Shown here: positions 6,827 through 10,917 of the stretch, in pieces
Position numbering within the stretch: position 1 is the stretch's first letter
Layout of the letters: each line of letters opens with the position of its first letter
Source of the DNA: Citricoccus sp. WCRC_4
GTDB lineage: Bacteria; Actinomycetota; Actinomycetes; Actinomycetales; Micrococcaceae
DNA length: 10,917 nucleotides
Assembly (NCBI GenBank): GCA_026645375.1
Contig: JAPFFX010000287.1
Coordinates: 1 to 10,917 of the forward strand
Direction of reading: 5' to 3'
Position numbers and translations under genes: made by a program
Notes under the pieces: model-generated
Seen by the model: the letters and a program-made list of their open reading frames with translations, nothing else
Told to the model about the DNA's origin: nothing
Database searches by the model: none

Positions 6827-8206
6827 GTGACCACCACGTCCACCGCACCGCAGGACCGCCAGCCGGAGGGCGCCCCCGCGCAGCCCCAGCCTGCGAACCC
6901 TGCCCTGGCCGGCCAGTCGAACGATCCCTCGTTCCCGAACATCTGGCAGGAGCTGAAGTGGCGCGGACTCGTGCATGTCTCCACGGATGAGACCGCGCTC
7001 GAGGAGGTGCTGTCCGGGGACCCGATCACGTACTACTGCGGTTTCGACCCCACGGCCCCCTCGCTGCACCTGGGCAACCTGGTCCAGATCCTGGTCCTGC
7101 GCCGGCTGCAACTGGCCGGTCACAGGCCGCTCGGGCTGGTCGGCGGTTCCACCGGGCTCATCGGTGATCCGCGGCAGACGGCCGAGCGGGTGCTCAACGA
7201 CCGGGAGACCGTCGGCGAGTGGGTGGGCTACCTACGTGGCCAGATCGAGCGGTTCCTGTCCTTCGAGGGGGACAACGCGGCCCGCATGGTCAACAACCTG
7301 GACTGGACGGGGCAGCTCAGCGCCCTGGACTTCCTGCGGGACATCGGCAAGCACTTCCGCGTGGGCACGATGATCCGGAAGGAGACCGTGGCCAAGCGCC
7401 TGCACTCGGACGAGGGCATCTCCTACACGGAGTTCTCCTACCAGGTGCTGCAGGGCATGGACTACCTGAACCTGTACCGCGACTACGGCTGCATGCTCCA
7501 GACCGGCGGCTCCGACCAGTGGGGCAACCTCACCTCTGGAACGGACCTGATCCGCAAGGTCGAGGGAGCCGCGGCACACGCCTTCGGCACCCCGCTGATC
7601 ACCAACGCGGACGGCACGAAGTTCGGCAAGTCCGAGGGCAACGCCATCTGGCTGGACGCGCGCATGTGCTCGCCGTACACCTTCTACCAGTTCTGGCTGA
7701 ACACCGCGGACGCGGACGTGATCAGCCGGCTGAAGGTCTTCACCTTCCTGCACCGGGACCGGATCGAGGAGCTCGAGGCCAAGGTCCGGGACGAACCGTT
7801 CCGTCGCGAGGCCCAGAAGACCCTGGCCTGGGAGGTCACCTCGCTGGTGCACGGGGAGGAGGCCGCGCGCAAGGTCATCGATGCCTCCGCGGCCATCTTC
7901 GGCCAGGGTGACCTGGCGGCCGTGGACGAGGCCACCCTCGCCGCCGCCACCGCCGAGCTCCCGACGGCGGCCCCCGGCCTGGGCGCCGGTGGCCCGGTGG
8001 GCATCGTCGAGCTGCTGGTGGCCACCGGGTTGTCCGGCTCCAACTCCGAGGCGCGCCGCACGGTCGCCGACGGTGGCGCCTCGGTCAACAACGTCAAGGT
8101 CACCGACGCCGAACAGGCCTTCGGGGGCGAACAGGCCCTGCACGGGCGCTACCTGCTGGTGCGCCGCGGCAAGAAGAACATGGCGCTGGTGGACCTGTCC
8201 GCCTGA
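6827..8206 (+). CDS. tyrS: Tyrosyl-tRNA synthetase
   Basis: This class I synthetase activates tyrosine and charges tRNA-Tyr in the cytosol. Its 459 residues begin with a Pro/Gln/Ala-rich tail of about 35 residues that is absent from many homologues. The Rossmann catalytic domain follows: YYCGFDPTAPSLHLGN, with Y70 matching Bacillus stearothermophilus Tyr34 and HLGN (81-84) as the HIGH motif. The tyrosine/ATP block QTGGSDQWGN is at 225-234, and KFGKS (265-269) is the KMSKS loop of the bacterial TyrRS type. An alpha-helical anticodon domain and a C-terminal S4 RNA-binding domain (about 390-455, VGIVELLVATGLSGSNSEARR onward) complete it. The GTG start has GAGAGG 8 nt upstream. An alternative downstream start near the conserved NIWQELKWRGL block is not supported by a better ribosome site. 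The gene is followed after 80 bp by the kinase-like gene. Confidence 0.98.
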   Translation: MTTTSTAPQDRQPEGAPAQPQPANPALAGQSNDPSFPNIWQELKWRGLVHVSTDETALEEVLSGDPITYYCGFDPTAPSLHLGNLVQILVLRRLQLAGHRPLGLVGGSTGLIGDPRQTAERVLNDRETVGEWVGYLRGQIERFLSFEGDNAARMVNNLDWTGQLSALDFLRDIGKHFRVGTMIRKETVAKRLHSDEGISYTEFSYQVLQGMDYLNLYRDYGCMLQTGGSDQWGNLTSGTDLIRKVEGAAAHAFGTPLITNADGTKFGKSEGNAIWLDARMCSPYTFYQFWLNTADADVISRLKVFTFLHRDRIEELEAKVRDEPFRREAQKTLAWEVTSLVHGEEAARKVIDASAAIFGQGDLAAVDEATLAAATAELPTAAPGLGAGGPVGIVELLVATGLSGSNSEARRTVADGGASVNNVKVTDAEQAFGGEQALHGRYLLVRRGKKNMALVDLSA

Positions 8207-8239
8207 GTGACGGTTCCGTGTCCACCCGGTGAAATCAGC

Positions 8240-8253
8240 GGCCCGCACGGGCC
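8240..8253 (+). other. Small GC hairpin downstream of tyrS
   Basis: GGCCC (8240-8244), loop GCAC, GGGCC (8249-8253) can form a 5-bp stem in the 80-bp tyrS/kinase-like gap. There is no T-run after it, so it is not a convincing intrinsic terminator; the two genes may be read through. Confidence 0.3.
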
Positions 8254-8272
8254 CGTCGGCAGCGGAGGCGGC

Positions 8273-8299
8273 GTGCGGATGGCAGAGTGGACGGCGTGA
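8273..8299 (+). other. Possible mini-ORF overlapping the kinase-like start
   Basis: GGAGG at 8264-8268 is the only good ribosome site in this gap. It lies 10 nt before ATG 8279, which encodes only MAEWTA before TGA at 8297-8299 (an in-frame GTG at 8273 would add two codons). The TGA overlaps an in-frame GTG (8296-8298) of the kinase-like gene as GTGA, the arrangement used for translational coupling. The long ORF's own starts are 18 and 27 nt from GGAGG, too far for direct use. Confidence 0.35.
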
Positions 8300-10398
8300 C
8301 CGATTCCGTGCGACCTGGCGGCCCCGCGTCCGCTGTCCCCGGGGCGCCCACCGCCTCGGACCTGGAGGAGCTTCGCGTCCAAGTGCAGGAGCTCATCGAC
8401 GGCGCGCGCGCCGCCGAGGCCGAACAGGCGGACCGGATCGGGCGGGTCAGGCCCGAGCACCGGGACAGTGCCGCGAACCTCGTGCACTACGTCTGGCTCC
8501 GCGGCAGGGACATCCGCACGCTCCAGGGCCGGCTCGCCGCCCTCGGACTGTCCTCACTGGGACGGCTGGAGTCCCGGGTACTGCCCACGTTGCAGGCGAT
8601 CGCCGCCACCCTCGAGGGCCTCCGGCTGGCCCGCGCCGTCTCCGAGGGTGAGCCCGGCACCTCAGCGCGAACCGCTGCCGGCGCCGTCGGGACCGGGACG
8701 GGCCGGGCCGCCGGATGGCCGGACATGGACGCCGGGCCGGACCGGCTCCGGCAGAACGCGACCAGCCTGCTCGGCCCCAGCCCCGAGGAACGGATCTCCA
8801 GGATCATGGTGACCTTCCCGTCCCAGGCCGCCACCGACCCGGGGCTCGTGGCCGAGATGCTCCAGGCCGGCATGGACATGGCCCGCATCAACTGCGCCCA
8901 TGACGGCCCGGACGAGTGGGCCGCCATGATCCGGCACCTCAGGTCCGCCGAGGGGCTGCCGGTCGTGGACGGTGCAGACGGTCACGGGATTCCTCCACAC
9001 CAGGGGCGTTTCAGCCGCGGGGGAGAACCGGCACCGGACCGCTGCCTCGTGGCCATGGACCTGGCCGGCCCCAAGCTGCGCACCGGCCCCATCGCGCCCG
9101 GTCCCGAAGTGCTCAAGATCAGGCCGGAGCGTTCGACCACCGGGCAGGTCGTCGAACCGGCCACGGTGGTCCTGGTCGCCTCCGGACAGGGAGCGGACGC
9201 GGCCGGTGCGGGGAACGGCAGCGCCGGCACCGACGGGGACGGTGTCGATCCGGCGCAGCGCGTCCCCGTCCGGGACCCGCGATGGGTGGCCGCCCGCGCG
9301 GTGGGGGAGACCCTGCGCTTCACGGACGCCCGCGGTTCGGCCCGGTCCATGACGGTCGCCGCCCGCGAACCGGGCCGGCTCATGTGCGAGATGGCGCAGA
9401 CCGCGTACTTCATGCCCGGGGTCGTGCTCTACGCGGCCGACGGCACGCTCACCGAGGTCGCGGGACTGCCGGCGAAGGAGCAGCGCCTGTTCGTGCGCCC
9501 CGGCGAACAGGTCGTCCTGACCAGGTCCCTGGAGCCGGCCCAGCCGGTTCACGGTGGTCCTCACCGGATCGGCTGCTCGCTTGCCCAGGTGTTCGAGGAC
9601 GCCGAGCCGGGCCAGCGCATCCATTTCGACGACGGGAAGATCAGTGGCGTGATCACCGGCGTCAGCCCCGAGGAGATCGAGGTGCGCGTGGAGTCGGCCG
9701 GGGTGGCCGGGACCAGGCTCAAGGCGGAGAAGGGCATCAACCTCCCGGACACGCACCTGGACATTCCGGCACTGACCGAGGACGACCTCGCGGCGCTGCC
9801 GTTCGTGGCGGCACACGCGGACATCGTCAACCTGTCCTTCGTCCGGACCCCGGCAGACGTGGTCGACCTGATGGAGCGACTGACCGCCCTCGGTCGTGAG
9901 GACCTGGACGTGGTGCTGAAGATCGAGACCGTGGAGGCCTTCGAGAACCTTCCGCAGATCCTGCTCGAGGCCATGCGCTGGCCGGACGTCGGCGTGATGA
10001 TCGCCCGCGGTGACCTGGCAGTGGAGGCCGGCTTCGAGCGGATGGCGGAGGTGCAGGAGGAGATCCTGTGGTTGTGCGAGTCCGCGCACGTCCCGGTGAT
10101 CTGGGCGACCCAGGTCCTGGACTCGCTCGCCCGGACCGGGTTGCCGAGCCGTGCCGAGGTCACCGATGCCGCCATGGCCGAGCGCGCCGAGGCCGTGATG
10201 CTGAACAAGGGCCCCTTCGTGGTGGACACGATCGTCTTCCTGTCCGGCGTCCTCGGGCGCATGCAGGAGCACGTGTCCAAGAAGCGTACGCTGCTCCGGC
10301 AATTGCGTTCCTGGGACCTGCTCTCCGAGGACGTCGTCGGCCCCGGAACCCGGGGGAACGGCATCAGTGGGCCACCCCGGGACCGGGTCGCCGACTAG
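8287..10398 (+). CDS. Non-canonical pyruvate-kinase-like protein with N-terminal extension
   Basis: The protein has 703 residues from GTG 8287 (700 from GTG 8296). An N-terminal helical module (about 24-118) contains SAANLVHYVWLRGRDIRTLQ and LGLSSLGRLESRVLPTL, a block I recognise from long pyruvate-kinase-like proteins. An Ala/Gly linker follows. The PK barrel begins near 170. It has GMDMARINCAHD (195-206), MDLAGPKLRTG (257-267), FDDGK (447-451), KGINLPDTHLDIPALTEDD (482-500), KIET (545-548, the catalytic Lys and metal-binding Glu), ARGDLAVE (573-580, metal-binding Asp) and ATQ (607-609). The middle region (about 268-446) is far larger than the usual B domain and includes a Gly/Ala/Asp-rich stretch (300-322). 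The protein stops about 50 residues after the barrel with no C-terminal regulatory domain. Potassium-site positions differ (Ser to Ala204, Thr to Leu259). Activity as a pyruvate kinase is therefore uncertain; another phosphoenolpyruvate- or nucleotide-linked role is possible. Confidence 0.85.
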   Translation: MDGVTDSVRPGGPASAVPGAPTASDLEELRVQVQELIDGARAAEAEQADRIGRVRPEHRDSAANLVHYVWLRGRDIRTLQGRLAALGLSSLGRLESRVLPTLQAIAATLEGLRLARAVSEGEPGTSARTAAGAVGTGTGRAAGWPDMDAGPDRLRQNATSLLGPSPEERISRIMVTFPSQAATDPGLVAEMLQAGMDMARINCAHDGPDEWAAMIRHLRSAEGLPVVDGADGHGIPPHQGRFSRGGEPAPDRCLVAMDLAGPKLRTGPIAPGPEVLKIRPERSTTGQVVEPATVVLVASGQGADAAGAGNGSAGTDGDGVDPAQRVPVRDPRWVAARAVGETLRFTDARGSARSMTVAAREPGRLMCEMAQTAYFMPGVVLYAADGTLTEVAGLPAKEQRLFVRPGEQVVLTRSLEPAQPVHGGPHRIGCSLAQVFEDAEPGQRIHFDDGKISGVITGVSPEEIEVRVESAGVAGTRLKAEKGINLPDTHLDIPALTEDDLAALPFVAAHADIVNLSFVRTPADVVDLMERLTALGREDLDVVLKIETVEAFENLPQILLEAMRWPDVGVMIARGDLAVEAGFERMAEVQEEILWLCESAHVPVIWATQVLDSLARTGLPSRAEVTDAAMAERAEAVMLNKGPFVVDTIVFLSGVLGRMQEHVSKKRTLLRQLRSWDLLSEDVVGPGTRGNGISGPPRDRVAD

Positions 10399-10521
10399 GC
10401 CCCGGGCCACGGATCCCCCTGGGGAGACGTGCCTCACAATGGCGAACGGATGTCAGCAGGAGGGATCGAGAACCCCGGAATTCCGGGGGTTATGGGGGTA
10501 CGGACCACCCCAGCCCGCGAT
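10399..10521 (+). other. Spacer between kinase-like gene and rrn promoters
   Basis: No gene is supported here. Short inverted repeats occur (TCCCC-CT-GGGGA at 10414-10425), and the main element is the 16-bp palindrome listed separately. An open frame runs from this spacer through both rrn promoters to about 10639, but it has no ribosome site or family features. Confidence 0.4.
10473..10488. terminator. Palindrome CCCCGGAATTCCGGGG, possible terminator
   Basis: This perfect 16-bp palindrome can fold into a 6-bp CCCCGG/CCGGGG stem with an AATT loop, extendable by AA/TT with a bulged G. It lies 75 bp after the kinase-like stop and about 34 bp before the first rrn promoter -35, a logical place to stop read-through. 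It is followed by GTTATGGGGG, not a T-run, so it is at best an unusual, possibly T-less actinobacterial-type terminator. It could instead be a protein-binding site. Confidence 0.4.
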
Positions 10522-10551
10522 TTGGCACCGCTGCGGAAGCGTGTGTATAGT
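10522..10551 (+). promoter_or_regulatory. rrn promoter P1 (sigma70 type)
   Basis: TTGGCA (10522-10527) and TATAGT (10546-10551) are separated by 18 bp, each one or two mismatches from consensus. The predicted start is near 10558. No coding region follows, and the downstream sequence is an rRNA leader, so this is taken as the upstream of two rrn promoters. Confidence 0.65.
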
Positions 10552-10560
10552 TCTTCAAGT

Positions 10561-10588
10561 CGCCAGCCGCGAAAGCGGGAAATCGGCG
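10561..10588 (+). other. GNRA hairpin at the start of the P1 leader
   Basis: CCGC (10567-10570), GAAA tetraloop, GCGG (10575-10578) forms a compact hairpin just downstream of the predicted P1 start. Outer arms CGCC (10561-10564) and GGCG (10585-10588) can close a larger stem around it. It could stabilise the 5' end of the P1 transcript; the role is inferred. Confidence 0.45.
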
Positions 10589-10692
10589 GCCAAACCCAGA
10601 CTGAATGAAGGCCTAGACTGGTGCGCCCTGAGGGTGTAACGTCGGTGGCCCGGAGGAAGTCTGGGGGACCGCGGTGAGCACCGGGTGAACAT

Positions 10693-10725
10693 GGCGGAAA
10701 CGCCGGTTTGACGGAATGGAAACCG
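10693..10725. repeat. Hairpin and inverted repeat around the P2 -35 box
   Basis: GGCG-GAAA-CGCC (10693-10704) is a perfect stem with a GNRA loop. Directly after it, CGGTTT (10704-10709) and AAACCG (10720-10725) form an inverted repeat whose left arm overlaps the first two bases of the P2 -35 hexamer. The pair could be an operator for a DNA-binding regulator or a fold in the P1 transcript. Confidence 0.4.
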
Positions 10726-10736
10726 CAGTCTACAGT
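10708..10736 (+). promoter_or_regulatory. rrn promoter P2 (sigma70 type)
   Basis: TTGACG (10708-10713) and TACAGT (10731-10736) are separated by exactly 17 bp. The predicted start is near 10743. This is the promoter nearest to the conserved rRNA leader and is probably a main rrn promoter. Its -10 lies 185 bp downstream of the P1 -10. Confidence 0.7.
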
Positions 10737-10790
10737 AATAGATCGCAGATGAGAAAAGCGAAGATGTTCCGGGTTTTCCTGGTTTCTTGG

Positions 10791-10836
10791 TGAGTACTCA
10801 TGATGTGCCTGTTGTTTGAGAACTCAATAGTGTGCC
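10791..10836 (+). repeat. Imperfect tandem repeat in the rrn leader
   Basis: TGAGTACTCATGATGTGCC (10791-10809) is repeated 26 bp later as TGAGAACTCAATAGTGTGCC (10817-10836). The first copy begins with a perfect 10-bp palindrome, TGAGTACTCA, and the second contains the conserved boxA-like core. Confidence 0.55.
10810..10827 (+). promoter_or_regulatory. boxA-like antitermination element of the rrn leader
   Basis: TGTTGTTTGAGAACT (10810-10824) lines up with the Bacillus subtilis rrn leader boxA region TGTTCTTTGAAAACT and with the mycobacterial leader. Such sites bind NusB/NusE (S10) on nascent RNA to prevent Rho termination of rRNA. It overlaps the dyad TTGAG-AA-CTCAA (10816-10827). Confidence 0.65.
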
Positions 10837-10882
10837 AAGTTTGTTGATGCCAATGTATTTGATTGGTTGAATGGGCTGTCTG

Positions 10883-10912
10883 CCGCACCCCCGTGTGGTG
10901 GATGGTTTTTTT
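10883..10912 (+). other. Leader hairpin followed by a T7 run
   Basis: CCGCAC (10883-10888), loop CCCC, GTGTGG (10893-10898) forms a 6-bp stem with one G-T pair. Seven T follow at 10906-10912 after a 7-nt gap, and ATGG (10902-10905) can pair with CCAT at 10914-10917 around the T-run. It resembles a weak terminator or half of a processing stem; the partner sequence would lie outside the window. Confidence 0.4.
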
Positions 10913-10917
10913 GCCAT

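Larger units (their letters stand above)
10743..10917 (+). ncRNA. 5' leader of an rRNA operon (partial, 16S beyond window)
   Basis: From the P2 start to the window end the base composition drops sharply to AT-rich, non-coding sequence. It contains the actinobacterial rrn leader element TTGTTTGAGAACTCAATAG (10812-10830). This transcribed spacer normally precedes 16S by one to two hundred bases and supplies antitermination and RNase III processing signals. The 16S 5' end (GAGTTTGATC...) is not reached. Confidence 0.8.

Noticed and set aside
8275..8350. tRNA-like start (GCGGATGGCAGAGTGG) ahead of the kinase-like gene
   Set aside because: It recalls a tRNA acceptor/D-arm, but no T-loop GGTTCGA motif, anticodon arm or matching 3' acceptor strand follows.
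10614..10619. Third rrn promoter with TAGACT as -10
   Set aside because: No -35-like hexamer lies 16-19 bp upstream.
10367..10639. 90-codon open frame across the spacer and P1 promoter
   Set aside because: It runs through promoter and leader elements, has no ribosome site, starts inside the kinase-like gene and has no family resemblance.
10648..10680. RNase P RNA-like block (GGAGGAAGTCTGGGGG)
   Set aside because: It resembles the GAGGAAAGTCC core, but lacks the rest of the conserved RNase P RNA and lies inside an rrn promoter region too short to hold it.

Overview
The window is high-GC, third-position-GC-rich chromosomal DNA from an actinobacterium, most likely a member of the Micrococcales (Micrococcaceae-like: Kocuria, Micrococcus, Citricoccus or Arthrobacter relatives). 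This rests on the frequent GTG starts, the argG-argH-(mpg)-tyrS gene content also known from other actinobacteria, an actinobacterial HelD, and an rRNA leader carrying the TTTGAGAACTCAATAG-type element seen in mycobacterial and Arthrobacter-type rrn operons. The genus is an inference; no 16S sequence is reached.

Layout. Positions 1-212 hold no gene I can support. A short ankyrin-repeat gene runs leftward (213-713) and may be leaderless. Diverging from it is an arginine operon: a probable ArgR operator (787-804), then argG (885-2147) and argH (2151-3617) only 3 bp apart, and an alkyladenine DNA glycosylase gene (3633-4289) 15 bp further on that probably shares the transcript. A 167-bp gap carrying three inverted repeats precedes a HelD-type RNA polymerase-recycling ATPase (4457-6721). 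A C-rich, G-poor gap leads to tyrS (6827-8206). Next is a 703-codon non-canonical pyruvate-kinase-like gene (8287-10398), with a tiny overlapping ORF at its start. The last 519 bp are non-coding and form the regulatory front of an rRNA operon: a GC palindrome, two strong sigma70-type promoters 185 bp apart, and a structured leader with a boxA-like element. The window ends before 16S.

How the genes work together. argG and argH do the last two steps of arginine synthesis (citrulline to arginine), and the ARG-box-like site suggests arginine repression. The glycosylase (base-excision repair) and tyrS (translation) are neighbours in other actinobacteria such as Mycobacterium. Here helD sits between them. 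HelD proteins strip stalled or drug-bound RNA polymerase from DNA, and this one lies beside a heavily transcribed rrn operon, although the sequence does not prove a functional link.

The most unusual protein is the pyruvate-kinase-like one. It keeps the catalytic barrel motifs but has a foreign N-terminal domain, an enlarged middle region, changed potassium-site residues and no C-terminal regulatory domain. I see no mobile element, CRISPR array, tRNA or prophage. Most of the window is housekeeping DNA; the points of interest are in the leaders and in the kinase-like protein.
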